A DNA stretch of 64,000 bases, taken from assembly GCF_030929495.1 (NCBI RefSeq), contig NZ_JAVFWN010000011.1, positions 186,001 to 250,000 of the forward strand, written 5' to 3'. Positions 25,370-33,846 of this stretch are shown piece by piece. A program made the position numbers and the translations under genes. The number at the start of each line of letters is the position of its first letter. Positions within the stretch are counted from its first letter, which is position 1. The notes beneath the pieces were generated by a model. The model ran no database searches and was not told the origin of the DNA. It saw only the letters and a program-made list of their open reading frames with translations. Source of the stretch: Nocardioides sp. LHD-245. GTDB lineage: Bacteria; Actinomycetota; Actinomycetes; Propionibacteriales; Nocardioidaceae.

Positions 25370-26149
25370 GTGCTGATCCTGTTGCCGCCGAGCGAGGGCA
25401 AGGCCGTTCCGCGGCGTGGCCGGGCGCTCGACCTCGCCTCCCTGTCCTCGCCCGCGCTCACCGAGTCGCGCCGCGAGGTGCTGGACGCCCTGGTCGCGCT
25501 CTGCCGCGAGGACCCGGCCAAGGCCGCCGAGGTCCTCGGTCTGTCGGCCGGCCAGGCCGACCTCGTCGAGCGCAACGCCGGCCTGCCGGGCGCGCCGACC
25601 GCGCGGGCGGACCGGATCTACACCGGCGTGCTGTACGACGCCCTCGACGTCGCGACGCTCTCGGCCGGTGCCAAGCGCCGGGCCACCGCCCGGGTGGCGG
25701 TCGCGTCCAGCCTGTTCGGCATGGTCCGCCTGGGCGACCGGATCCCGTCGTACCGGCTCTCCGGCGACGCGTCCCTCCCCCGGCTCGGCCCGGTCGCCGC
25801 CGTGTGGCGCGACGCGCTGCCGGCCGTGATGACCGAGGCGCTCGGCCGCGGGCTGCTGGTCGACCTGCGCTCGGGGATGTACGCCAACTTCTGGAAGCCC
25901 GCCCCCGACCTGGCCGCGCGGGTGGCGACGGTGCGGGTCCTGCACGAGCACGACGGCGCCCGCAAGGTGGTCAGCCACTTCAACAAGGCGACCAAGGGGC
26001 GCATCGTCCGGGCGCTGCTGGAGGACGGAGCGGACCCGCGCACGCCGGCCGCCCTCGCCACCGCCTTGGAGCGGCTGGGCTGGACGGTCGAGGTCGGTGC
26101 CGCCGGGAAGTCCGGGACCCAGCTCGACGTGATCGTCAGCGAGCTGTAG
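25370..26149 (+). CDS. yaaA: YaaA family peroxide stress protein
   Basis: A 259-residue member of the YaaA/UPF0246 family. Family marks are LLPPSEGK at residues 4-11, YTGVLYDALD, SSLFGMVRLGDRIPSYRL and the SHFNKATKGR motif. YaaA limits free iron and DNA damage under hydrogen peroxide in E. coli and binds DNA. The GTG start at 25370 is divergent from the RNB gene. A family B palindromic repeat follows 7 bp after the stop. Confidence 0.92.
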   Translation: MLILLPPSEGKAVPRRGRALDLASLSSPALTESRREVLDALVALCREDPAKAAEVLGLSAGQADLVERNAGLPGAPTARADRIYTGVLYDALDVATLSAGAKRRATARVAVASSLFGMVRLGDRIPSYRLSGDASLPRLGPVAAVWRDALPAVMTEALGRGLLVDLRSGMYANFWKPAPDLAARVATVRVLHEHDGARKVVSHFNKATKGRIVRALLEDGADPRTPAALATALERLGWTVEVGAAGKSGTQLDVIVSEL

Positions 26150-26155
26150 GTCACG

Positions 26156-26218
26156 CGTCGTACCGGACGAAATGGTCGTGAGATCGCCTGATCCACAACC
26201 ATTTCGTCCGGTACGACG
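26156..26218. repeat. Palindromic repeat, family B, perfect copy
   Basis: A perfect 21-bp inverted repeat (arms 26156-26176 and 26198-26218) starting CGTCGTACCGGACGAAATG, with a 21-nt loop. It lies between two converging genes (yaaA and RNase H/CobC) and could terminate both, but there is no U tract. Same family as 18861, 43189 and 61133. Confidence 0.85.
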
Positions 26219-26231
26219 ACGGCGTCGTGAC

Positions 26232-27407
26232 CTACCAGCGCCCCGTGTCGCGCAGGGTGCGCCGGCCCGGGGCGAGCGCGTTGAAGAACCGCATCGAGCC
26301 CTTCTGCTCGCCGGTGCGCGGGTCCGCGTAGAACGCCAGCACCGAGACCGCGGCGGGGGCGAGCTCCATCCGGAACAGCGTCTCCAGCGGGGCGTCGAGC
26401 GCGTGCGCGACGAGGGTCTTGATCGGCGTCACGTGGCTGACCAGCACGACGGTCCGGCCGGCGTGGGCCTCCAGCAGCCGGGCCAGGCCGGCCAGCACCC
26501 GCTCCTGCACGGTCACGAACGACTCCCCGCCCGGGGGCGCCGCCGTCATGTCGGCGAACCACGCCTCCATCCGCTCCTGGTCACGCTCGGCGACCTCGGC
26601 GAAGCTGAGCCCGTCCCACTCGCCGAACTCCATCTCGGCGAAGGCCGGCTCCTCCTCGACGGCCAGCCCCAGCGCGGCGGCGACGATGTCGGCCGTCTCG
26701 CGGGTACGCCGGACCGGCGAGGCCACGACGACGTCGACGCTCTCCTTCAGCTCGGTGAGCCAGTGCGCCACCTCGGCGGCCTGGGCACGACCCTCCTCCG
26801 ACAGCGCCGGGTTGTCGCCGCCGAGCCCGCCGGAGAACCGGCGGCCGGTGGTGTGCGGGGTGACGCCGTGACGGACGAGCACGATCGTGGTCGGCCGGCC
26901 GGGGCCGGTCGCCGGCGAGGATGCCTCCTCGGCCGCGGACTCGGGCTCGTCGGGGATGCCGTCGCCCGGCACGCTCACCCCGGACCGGGTGCCGTCGAGG
27001 GCCTCGTTGGCCAGCCGGTCGGCGTGGGCGTTGCGGGCGCGCGGCATCCAGGTGTACGTCGTACCCGCGGCGGCCAGGGCACGGGCCTCGGCCGCGAGGG
27101 CCTGCATGTCGGGGTGCTTGATCTTCCAGCGGCCCGACATCTGCTCGACGACGAGCTTGGAGTCCATCCGCACCTCGACCTGCGCACCGGGCGCGTACTC
27201 GGCCGCGAGGGCCAGGCCGGCGACGAGGCCGGCGTACTCCGCGACGTTGTTGGTCGCGATGCCCAGGGTGCGGGCGTCCTCGGCCAGCACCTTCCCGCTG
27301 GCCGCGTCACGCAGCACGGCGCCGTACGCCGCCGGCCCGGGGTTGCCGCGGGACCCACCGTCGGCCTCGACGACGACCCGCTCGACGGGGCCCGGTCGTC
27401 CGGTCAC
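26232..27407 (-). CDS. Bifunctional RNase HI / alpha-ribazole phosphatase-type protein
   Basis: A 391-residue fusion. Residues 1-140 are RNase HI: EADGGSRGNPGPAA, NNVAEYAGL, MDSKLVVEQM and NAHADRLANEAL supply the four acidic residues. A Ser/Glu-rich linker leads to a histidine phosphatase domain from about residue 185 (IVLVRHGVTPHTTGRRFSGG, SPVRRTRETADIV, FGEWDGLSF). The same architecture is known from Mycobacterium tuberculosis Rv2228c, where the second domain acts as CobC, removing phosphate from alpha-ribazole phosphate. Location inside a cobalamin region supports that role. The GTG start at 27407 overlaps the zinc-ribbon gene stop as GTGA. Confidence 0.9.
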   Translation of the reverse strand: MTGRPGPVERVVVEADGGSRGNPGPAAYGAVLRDAASGKVLAEDARTLGIATNNVAEYAGLVAGLALAAEYAPGAQVEVRMDSKLVVEQMSGRWKIKHPDMQALAAEARALAAAGTTYTWMPRARNAHADRLANEALDGTRSGVSVPGDGIPDEPESAAEEASSPATGPGRPTTIVLVRHGVTPHTTGRRFSGGLGGDNPALSEEGRAQAAEVAHWLTELKESVDVVVASPVRRTRETADIVAAALGLAVEEEPAFAEMEFGEWDGLSFAEVAERDQERMEAWFADMTAAPPGGESFVTVQERVLAGLARLLEAHAGRTVVLVSHVTPIKTLVAHALDAPLETLFRMELAPAAVSVLAFYADPRTGEQKGSMRFFNALAPGRRTLRDTGRW

Positions 27408-28147
27408 AGGCCGCTCTCGGGGGTGCGGACCAGGATCCGCTGGCACTCCTCGTGACGGAGCACGGTCTCGGCCGGCGTGGCCCGGATGGCGGCGAGCTCG
27501 CCGGCGTCGAGGCTGAGCTGGCAGCCGCTGCACTGGCGGGCCCGCAACGTGCCCACGCCGATGCCGCCCTTGCTGGCGCGGAGCTTCTCGTAGAGGGCGA
27601 CCAGGTCCGCGGGGATCTCGGCGACGATCGCGGCCCGCCCGCCGGAGACGGCGCCGATCTCGGCGTCCAGAGCGGCGAGCTTCTCGTCGCGGGCGGTCGT
27701 GAGGACGCCGAGGCGGCTGTCGAGGTCCTCGACCGCAGCGGTCAGCTCGGTCAGCGCCGACTGCGCCTCCTCGAGCTGCTCCATCACCTCGAGCTCCTCG
27801 TCCTCCAAGGTGGTGATCCGGCGCTCCAGCGACTCGAGCTCGTGCTGCATCCGCTCGAGGGCCTTGGGGTCGGCGACGGCGCCGGAGTCCATCCGCTCCC
27901 GGTCCCGGGTGCGACGGGCCTTGACCTGCTCGACGTCGGTGTCGGCCTTGGCCTGGGCGGCGGCGAGGTCGTCGACGACGATGCGCTGGTCGCGCAGCCG
28001 GCCGTCGACGTCGACCCGCTTGCCGAGCAGATCCTTGATCTCCGCGGCCTCGGCCGGGTTGCCGCGCTGGTGGCGCAGCTGGTCGACCTGTGCATCGAGG
28101 GCCTGCAGGTCGAGCAGGCGGAGCTGGGCGGCGGGGTCGGCGTTCAC
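27404..28147 (-). CDS. Coiled-coil C4-type zinc ribbon protein
   Basis: A 247-residue protein, the neighbour of RNase H-CobC in actinobacteria (Rv2229c-like). Residues 10-190 form a long coiled coil rich in Glu, Leu and Arg. The C-terminal zinc ribbon has CSGC, but the second pair reads RHEEC, so one of the usual four cysteines is replaced by histidine; the site could still bind zinc as Cys3His. The molecular role is not established. The GTG start at 28147 gives the expected lead, and it lies 10 bp downstream of the Nif3 gene stop. Confidence 0.88.
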   Translation of the reverse strand: MNADPAAQLRLLDLQALDAQVDQLRHQRGNPAEAAEIKDLLGKRVDVDGRLRDQRIVVDDLAAAQAKADTDVEQVKARRTRDRERMDSGAVADPKALERMQHELESLERRITTLEDEELEVMEQLEEAQSALTELTAAVEDLDSRLGVLTTARDEKLAALDAEIGAVSGGRAAIVAEIPADLVALYEKLRASKGGIGVGTLRARQCSGCQLSLDAGELAAIRATPAETVLRHEECQRILVRTPESGL

Positions 28148-28157
28148 AGGGGCATCC

Positions 28158-29288
28158 TCACAGGCGCATTGTCCAAGGATCGGTCGAGATCGCACTCACC
28201 CGGGTCTCGACCGTGTCGCCGAGGGCCGCGCGCAGCAGTTGATCGACCACCGGCAGCCAGGTCCACTCGGCCGCCCAGTGGGCGACGTCGACGAGCGCCG
28301 GACCGTCCTTCTCGAGGAACTCCGCGGCCGGATGGTGGCGCAGGTCGCTGGTGACGTAGACGTCGGCGTCGGAGCCGGCCAGCCGGTCGAGCAGGAAGTC
28401 GCCGGCGCCCCCGCACACCGCGACCCGGCGCACCGGGCGGTCGGGGTCGCCCGCCACCCGCACACCGTGCTGGGTCGGCGGCAACGCCGCGGCGACCACC
28501 TCCGCGAACCCAGCCAGGGTGGTCGGCTCGACGGTGCCGATCCGGCCGGTCCCCACCTCGGCGAGCTGCGGGTCGGCGAGCTCCACGACGTCGTACGCCG
28601 GCTCCTCGTAGGGATGGGCCACCAGCATGGCGCGGACCACGGCCGCCCGGCGCCCGCGCGGCAGGACCACCTCGACCCGGACCTCGTCGACGGTCTCCAG
28701 CTCGCCCACGGTGCCGATCATCGGACTGGCGCCGTCGAGCGGCCGGAACCGGCCCTCGCCCGGTGCGCTGGTGAAGGACGCGAAGTCGTAGTCGCCGATC
28801 TGGCCCGCGCCGGCCTCGGCGACGGCGGCGCGCACGGGGGCGGCGGCGTCGGCGGGGACGAAGACGGTGAGCTTGTCGAGCGGCCCCGTCGGCCCCGTCG
28901 GCGCCGGGACGATGGGGATGAGGTCCTTGAGCCCCAGCGCGACGGCGAACGCCTCGGACACGCCGCCGACGGCCTGGTCGGCGTTGGTGTGGGCGGTGAG
29001 GAGCGCGCAGTCGGCCTTCGCCAGTGTGTGCAGGGTCCGGCCCTTGGGCGTCGTGGCCGCGACGCCGTGGACACCCTTGAGGAACAGCGGGTGGTGGACA
29101 AGCAGCAGGTCGGCCTTCCAGTCCGCGGCCTCCGCCGCCACGTCGGGCGTGGGGTCGACGGCCAGGAGGACCTTCTTGACGGGCTGCTCCGGGTCGCCGT
29201 ACACGAGTCCGACGGCGTCCCAGCTGTCGGCGGTCGCGGGCGGGTACCAGCCGTGGACCAGGTCGACGAGATCCTTGAGGGAAGGCAT
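28158..29288 (-). CDS. Nif3-like dinuclear metal centre protein
   Basis: A 376-residue YqfO/Nif3 family protein. Metal-site motifs are visible at LLVHHPLFLKGV and LTAHTNADQAVGGV near the start, and at DVYVTSDLRHHPAAEF and VDVAHWAAEW near the end. The PII-like insert of about 120 residues between the halves (KLTVFVPADAAAPVRAAVAEAG) is the longer form of the family. These proteins form hexamers with two metal ions per subunit; the function is uncertain (GTP cyclohydrolase-like activity has been suggested for homologues). It is divergent from the B12 riboswitch and the cob operon. Confidence 0.92.
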   Translation of the reverse strand: MPSLKDLVDLVHGWYPPATADSWDAVGLVYGDPEQPVKKVLLAVDPTPDVAAEAADWKADLLLVHHPLFLKGVHGVAATTPKGRTLHTLAKADCALLTAHTNADQAVGGVSEAFAVALGLKDLIPIVPAPTGPTGPLDKLTVFVPADAAAPVRAAVAEAGAGQIGDYDFASFTSAPGEGRFRPLDGASPMIGTVGELETVDEVRVEVVLPRGRRAAVVRAMLVAHPYEEPAYDVVELADPQLAEVGTGRIGTVEPTTLAGFAEVVAAALPPTQHGVRVAGDPDRPVRRVAVCGGAGDFLLDRLAGSDADVYVTSDLRHHPAAEFLEKDGPALVDVAHWAAEWTWLPVVDQLLRAALGDTVETRVSAISTDPWTMRL

Positions 29289-29337
29289 GACGGCCAGGCT
29301 ACCGATCGGGTCGGCGACCTCCTCTTGCTATGGTGCC

Positions 29338-29482
29338 GGTGCCAGCGAAGGGAACCCGGTGCGAGTCCGGGACTGACGCGCAGCGGTGTGGGTGACGGCC
29401 GGAGCATTGATGTCACTGGACCTCCAGGGGTCTGGGAAGACGCTCCGAACCGGGTGATCCCGAGTCCGAAGACCTGCTGGCC
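29338..29482 (+). ncRNA. Cobalamin riboswitch upstream of cobG
   Basis: Conserved blocks are in order: GCCAGCGAAGGGAACCCGGTGCGAG and TCCGGGACTGACGC, a TGTCACTGG element that matches the B12 box, GGGAAGACGC, and GAGTCCGAAGACCTGC. GCCAGC (29341-29346) can pair with GCTGGC (29476-29481) as P1. The 70 bp after it before the ATG can fold over the ribosome site. It should turn the ten-gene cob operon off when B12 is plentiful. Confidence 0.92.
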
Positions 29483-29550
29483 CTTGCGGCCACCCGTCGC
29501 GAGGTCGATGTGGGGCGATCGCGAGGAGCCCCGGCCTCCAAGGACCAGCG

Positions 29551-30423
29551 ATGGCGCAGACCGCGCGCAGCCGCCCCGACCGGTGCCCCGGCGTGGTGCA
29601 CCCGTGGCCGGCCGACGACGGCGGGCTGGCCCGGATCCGGGTACCGGGCGGACGGGTGCCGCTCACCGCGCTGCGGGCACTGGCCGCGGTCGCCGAGGAG
29701 TACGGCGACGGGCGGGTCCGGGTCACCGGCCGCGCCAACCTCCAGGTCCGCGCGCTGCCGCTGGCGCCGGACGGCCTGCTCGCGGCGCCGGCGCTGGCCG
29801 CGATGGAGGCCACCGGGCTGCTGCCCTCCCGGGCCCACGACCGGGTCCGCAACGTCCTCGTCTCGCCGCAGACCGGTCTCGCCGGCGGCCGGGCCGACCT
29901 GCGGCCCGTGCTCGCCGCCCTCGACGCCCTGCTGCTGGCCGACGACGCGCTCGCCGGCCTTCCGGGCCGGTTCCTGTTCACCCTCGACGACGGCCGCGGT
30001 GACCTCGCCGACAAGCACCTCGACCTCGGCCTGGTCGCGCTCGACGCCGCGACCGCCCAGCTGCGGGTCGGCGAGGGATGGGGCGAGGTGGTCACCCTCC
30101 GTGACGCGCCGGGCGCGCTCGCCGCCCTCGCCCGGGCGTTCCTCGCCGTGCGGGGCACCGGTCCGGATGCGGCCTGGCACGTCCCCGAGCTCGCCCGGCC
30201 CCTCGCCCACCCGCTCGCCGCCGCGGTGCCGCCCGCACCGGACAGCGGCGTCGTGACCGGGCCGCTTCCCTTCGGCCCGGTCGCGGGAGGCCGCCATGTC
30301 GCCGTACCCGACGACGGGCTGGACAGCCCGACCATCGCGGCCTGGACCGCACCGACCGTGATCGTGACGCCCTGGCACGGCGTGATCGTCCCCGAGCCCG
30401 GACCCCTGGAGGCAGGCGCATGA
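29551..30423 (+). CDS. cobG: CobG-like precorrin-3B synthase homologue, short and cluster-less
   Basis: A 290-residue protein of the nitrite/sulfite reductase ferredoxin-like family. CobG signatures are VTGRANLQVRALP and HDRVRNVLVSP, and its position at the head of the cob operon fits. Pseudomonas denitrificans CobG is about 460 residues and carries a 4Fe-4S cluster; here only one cysteine exists (residue 12), so no such cluster can form in this chain. It may be a partial or alternative precorrin-3B synthase, or a subunit. ATG 29551 follows AAGGAC. It overlaps cobH as ATGA. Confidence 0.75.
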   Translation: MAQTARSRPDRCPGVVHPWPADDGGLARIRVPGGRVPLTALRALAAVAEEYGDGRVRVTGRANLQVRALPLAPDGLLAAPALAAMEATGLLPSRAHDRVRNVLVSPQTGLAGGRADLRPVLAALDALLLADDALAGLPGRFLFTLDDGRGDLADKHLDLGLVALDAATAQLRVGEGWGEVVTLRDAPGALAALARAFLAVRGTGPDAAWHVPELARPLAHPLAAAVPPAPDSGVVTGPLPFGPVAGGRHVAVPDDGLDSPTIAAWTAPTVIVTPWHGVIVPEPGPLEAGA

Positions 30424-31085
30424 CCGAACCCACCGCTCCCCCGCGCCGTTACGACTACATCGCCGACGGACCGGCGATCTATGTCGACTCGTTCGCGACC
30501 ATCCGCCGCGAGTCGGACCTCTCCGGGGTCCCGGCCGAGGCCGAGAAGGTCGCGGTGCGGATGATCCACGGCAGCGGACAGACCGACCTGGTCCGCGACC
30601 TCGTCATCCACCCTCGGCTGGTGCCCGCGGCCCGCGCGGCGCTGAACGCCGGCGCGCCGATCCTGTGCGACGCCCGGATGGTCGCGATGGGGATCACCGC
30701 CGGCCGGCTCCCGGCGGGCAACCCGGTGCACTGCTTCCTCACCGACGAGCGGGTGCCGGCGCTGGCGGCCGCATGGTCGACCACCCGAACGGCAGCCGCG
30801 GTGTCGTTGTGGGAGCCGCTGCTCGACGGCGCCGTCGTCGCGATCGGCAACGCACCCACCGCGCTCTTCCACCTGCTCGAGCTGATCCTGGCCGGCGGCC
30901 CGCGCCCCGCCGCGATCGTCGGCTGCCCGGTCGGCTTCATCGGCGCCGCGGAGTCCAAGGACGCACTCGCCGCCTTCGCCGACGAGCACGGGATCGACAT
31001 CCCGTTCGTCACCGTGCGCGGCCGCCGCGGTGGGTCGGCGATGGCGTCCTCGGCGGTCAACGCCCTCGCGCAGGAGGAGGAGTGA
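30420..31085 (+). CDS. cobH: Precorrin-8X methylmutase
   Basis: A 221-residue CobH that moves the C11 methyl group to C12, giving hydrogenobyrinate. The catalytic histidine is His50 in RMIHGSGQTDLV; ILCDARMVAMGI and VGCPVGFIGAAESKDALA are also typical. The start at 30420 overlaps cobG as ATGA, and CobIJ begins a few bases after the stop. Confidence 0.95.
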   Translation: MTEPTAPPRRYDYIADGPAIYVDSFATIRRESDLSGVPAEAEKVAVRMIHGSGQTDLVRDLVIHPRLVPAARAALNAGAPILCDARMVAMGITAGRLPAGNPVHCFLTDERVPALAAAWSTTRTAAAVSLWEPLLDGAVVAIGNAPTALFHLLELILAGGPRPAAIVGCPVGFIGAAESKDALAAFADEHGIDIPFVTVRGRRGGSAMASSAVNALAQEEE

Positions 31086-31090
31086 CCTCG

Positions 31091-32653
31091 ATGACCGGGC
31101 GCTTCCTCGTCGTCGGCATCGGCCCCGGCGACCCCGAGCTGATCACCCGCAAGGCCGAGCGACTCATCCGCGCGGCACCCGTCGTCGCCTTCCACGCCGG
31201 GGTGCGCAGGGAGTCCCACGCGCGCCGGATCGCCGCCGACCTGATCCCGGCCGGCGCGATCGAGGAGGAGCTGCGCTACCCGGTCACGACCGGGACCACC
31301 GACCATCCCGGCGGCTACGTCGGCGCGCTGGCCGACTTCTACGACAGCTGTGAGGCGCGCCTGGCCGCACACCTCGACGCCGGCCGCGACGTCGTCCTGC
31401 TCGCCGAGGGCGACCCGTTGTTCTACGGCTCCTCGATGTACCTCGTCGACCGCTTCCGTGACCGGTTCCCGGTCGACGTGGTCCCCGGGGTCCCGGCCTT
31501 CGCCGCCGCCGCCGCGACCATCCCGGCCCCGCTGGTACGGCAGACCGACGTGCTCACCGTGCTCGCCGGCACCCTCCCGGAGCCGGAGCTGGCCCGTCGC
31601 CTCGCCGACACCGACGGCGCGGTCATCATGAAGCTCGGCCGGACCTTCCCCGCCGTCCGATCCGCCCTCGCCGCCGCCGGCCGGCTGGAGGGGGCGCTGT
31701 ACGTCGAGCGCGCCTCCCAGCCCGAGGAGCGCTGGCTGCCGGTGGCCGACGTGGACGCCGGCTCGGTGCCGTACTTCTCGCTCATCGTCGTCCCCGGCGA
31801 CTCCGCACGCCCCGCCTCGACGGACCGGATGCGGGCGGCCCCCACGCGCGTCGATTGGGCAGAAACCGCACGTCCAGAGCCCGAAATGTTGCGGTTTGGG
31901 ACCAAACCGCAACCCGCGGAGCTGCTCGTGATCGGCCTCGGCCCCGGCCCGGACGGCTGGCTGACCCCGGAGGCGAGCGCCGCGCTGGGCGAGGTCGAGC
32001 ACGTGGTCGGCTACGCGCCGTACGTCAACCGGGTGCCCCAGCGTCCCGGCCTCCGGCGGCATGCGTCGGGCAACACGGTCGAGGTGGACCGGGCCCGGCT
32101 CGCGCTCGACCTGGCGCTGCGCGGCGAGCGGGTGGCCGTCGTCTCCGGCGGCGACGCGGGCGTCTTCGGGATGGCGGCGGCGGTGTTCGAGGCCGCGGCC
32201 GACCCCGCTCACCCCGAGCACGCGACCGTTCCCGTCCGGGTGCTGCCGGGTGTCAGCGCGGTCCAGGCCGTCGCCGCCCGCGCGGGTGCGCCGATCGGTG
32301 CCGACTTCGCGGTCATGAGCCTCTCCGACCGGCTCAAGCCGTGGCCGGTCGTCGAGCGGCGGCTCCGGGCGATCGCGGAGGCCGACCTGGTGCTCGGTGT
32401 CTACAACCCGGCCTCGCGCTCGCGCCGCGACCAGGTCGTGGCGATGCAGAAGATCCTGCTGGAGCACCGCTCGCCCGACACCGTCGTGGTCGTCGGCCGC
32501 GACGTCGGCCGGGCCGAGGAGTCCCTGACCGTCACCACGCTCGGCCTGGTCGACACCGACAGCATCGACATGAAGTGCCTGCTCATCATCGGCGCCTCCG
32601 CCACCCGCGTGGAGCCCAACGGCATCGTCTGGACGCCCCGATGGGTGGACTGA
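31091..32653 (+). CDS. cobIJ: CobI-CobJ fusion: precorrin-2 C20 / precorrin-3B C17 methyltransferase
   Basis: A 520-residue fusion of two SAM methyltransferases. Residues 1-245 are CobI (VVGIGPGDPELITRKAERL, VVLLAEGDPLFYGSSMYL), which methylates C20 of precorrin-2. From about 277 to the end is CobJ (VIGLGPGPDGWLTPEA, VVSGGDAGVFGMAA, VLGVYNPASRSRRDQ), which contracts the ring and methylates C17. The linker, about residues 255-275, is encoded by a 61-bp palindromic repeat found again at 40931. ATG 31091 was chosen; GTG 31082 overlapping cobH as GTGA is an alternative. Confidence 0.93.
   Translation: MTGRFLVVGIGPGDPELITRKAERLIRAAPVVAFHAGVRRESHARRIAADLIPAGAIEEELRYPVTTGTTDHPGGYVGALADFYDSCEARLAAHLDAGRDVVLLAEGDPLFYGSSMYLVDRFRDRFPVDVVPGVPAFAAAAATIPAPLVRQTDVLTVLAGTLPEPELARRLADTDGAVIMKLGRTFPAVRSALAAAGRLEGALYVERASQPEERWLPVADVDAGSVPYFSLIVVPGDSARPASTDRMRAAPTRVDWAETARPEPEMLRFGTKPQPAELLVIGLGPGPDGWLTPEASAALGEVEHVVGYAPYVNRVPQRPGLRRHASGNTVEVDRARLALDLALRGERVAVVSGGDAGVFGMAAAVFEAAADPAHPEHATVPVRVLPGVSAVQAVAARAGAPIGADFAVMSLSDRLKPWPVVERRLRAIAEADLVLGVYNPASRSRRDQVVAMQKILLEHRSPDTVVVVGRDVGRAEESLTVTTLGLVDTDSIDMKCLLIIGASATRVEPNGIVWTPRWVD
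31853..31913. repeat. 61-bp palindromic repeat, family A, inside cobIJ
   Basis: It begins GATTGGGCAGAAACCGCA and ends with a perfect 12-bp stem (GTTGCGGTTTGG at 31888-31899, complement at 31902-31913, 2-nt loop). The other copy, at 40931-40991, is the same length and almost identical outside an inner variable stretch. Here it is read through as the CobI-CobJ linker. Confidence 0.85.
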
Positions 32654-33846
32654 TCACGGTCGTCGGCATCGGCGCCGACGGCCACCTGCCGCCGGCGTCC
32701 CGGGCACTGGTCGGCAACGCCGAGGTGCTGCTCGGCGGTGAGCGCCACCTCGACCTGGTCCCGGCCGTACCCGGTCAGGTACGCCGCCCGTGGCCGCGCC
32801 CGCTGTCCGCGCTGCCGGGCGTGCTGAAGGAGCACGAGGGCCGCCGCATCGTGGCGCTGGCGTCCGGCGACCCGCTGGTCTCCGGAATCGGCACCACGCT
32901 GATCCGGCTGCTCGGCGGCGACGCGGTCGACGTCGTCCCCGCCGTGTCGTCCGTGTCCCTCGCTCGTGCCCGGATGGGCTGGTCGGACGAGGAGTCAGCG
33001 GTCGTGACCCTGGTCGGCCGCGACGTCGACGCGCTGCGCCGCGAGCTCGCCCCCGGGCGGCGGCTGCTCGTGCTGTCCTCCGACGAGAGCACGCCGGCCG
33101 CGGTCGCCGCGCTGCTCGCGGACGCCGGCTTCGGCACCACCACGATCCACGTGCTCGGCGATCTCGGTGGCGCCGCCGAGTCCCGGACCGACCTCGTCCC
33201 CGGCGCGCCGGTCCCCGACGACCTCCCACGGCTGCACGTCCTCGCGCTCCAGGTCGCCGGCGCCGGCCTCGCCACCTGGACGACCGGCCTGCCCGACGAC
33301 GCCTTCGAGCACGACGGCCAGTTGACCAAGCGCGACGTCCGCGCCAGCGCCCTCGCCCGGCTCGCGCCGCGGCCCGGCGACCGGCTGTGGGACGTCGGCG
33401 CCGGCGCCGGCTCGGTCGCGATCGAGTGGCTGCGCGCCCACCCGCTCACCACGGCCGTCGCCGTCGAGGCGGATCCCGAGCGGGCCGCCCGGATCGGCCG
33501 CAACGCCGCCACGCTCGGCGTACCCCGGCTGGAGACCGTCGTGGGGCGCGCCCCCGACGCGCTCGCCGGACTCCCCCGTCCCGACGCGGTCTTCGTCGGC
33601 GGCGGCGCGACCGCCGACGGACTGCTCGACCTGTGTCGCGCCGCCCTGGCCCCCGGCGGGCGGCTGGTCGCGCACGGCGTGACCCTGGAGACCGAGCGGC
33701 TCCTCGTCGAGGCCTTCCACGCCTACGGCGGCGAGCTGACCCGGCTCGCCGTCGAGCACGTCACCCCGCTCGGCGGGCGGTTCACCGGCTGGACCCCGGC
33801 CCGCGCCGTCGTCCAGTGGGCCTGGACCAGGGAGCCGCGGCGATGA
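32641..33846 (+). CDS. cobL: Precorrin-6Y C5,15-methyltransferase (decarboxylating)
   Basis: A 401-residue two-domain enzyme. Residues 1-210 are the CbiE-like methyltransferase (VVGIGADGHLPPASRAL, ALASGDPLVSGIG). Residues 215-400 are the CbiT-like domain (LTKRDVRASALARLAPRPGD, DVGAGAGSVAIEW, AVEADPERAARIGRN). It methylates C5 and C15 of dihydro-precorrin-6 and removes a carboxyl group. ATG 32641 lies inside the end of cobIJ (13-bp overlap). Confidence 0.94.
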   Translation: MGGLITVVGIGADGHLPPASRALVGNAEVLLGGERHLDLVPAVPGQVRRPWPRPLSALPGVLKEHEGRRIVALASGDPLVSGIGTTLIRLLGGDAVDVVPAVSSVSLARARMGWSDEESAVVTLVGRDVDALRRELAPGRRLLVLSSDESTPAAVAALLADAGFGTTTIHVLGDLGGAAESRTDLVPGAPVPDDLPRLHVLALQVAGAGLATWTTGLPDDAFEHDGQLTKRDVRASALARLAPRPGDRLWDVGAGAGSVAIEWLRAHPLTTAVAVEADPERAARIGRNAATLGVPRLETVVGRAPDALAGLPRPDAVFVGGGATADGLLDLCRAALAPGGRLVAHGVTLETERLLVEAFHAYGGELTRLAVEHVTPLGGRFTGWTPARAVVQWAWTREPRR

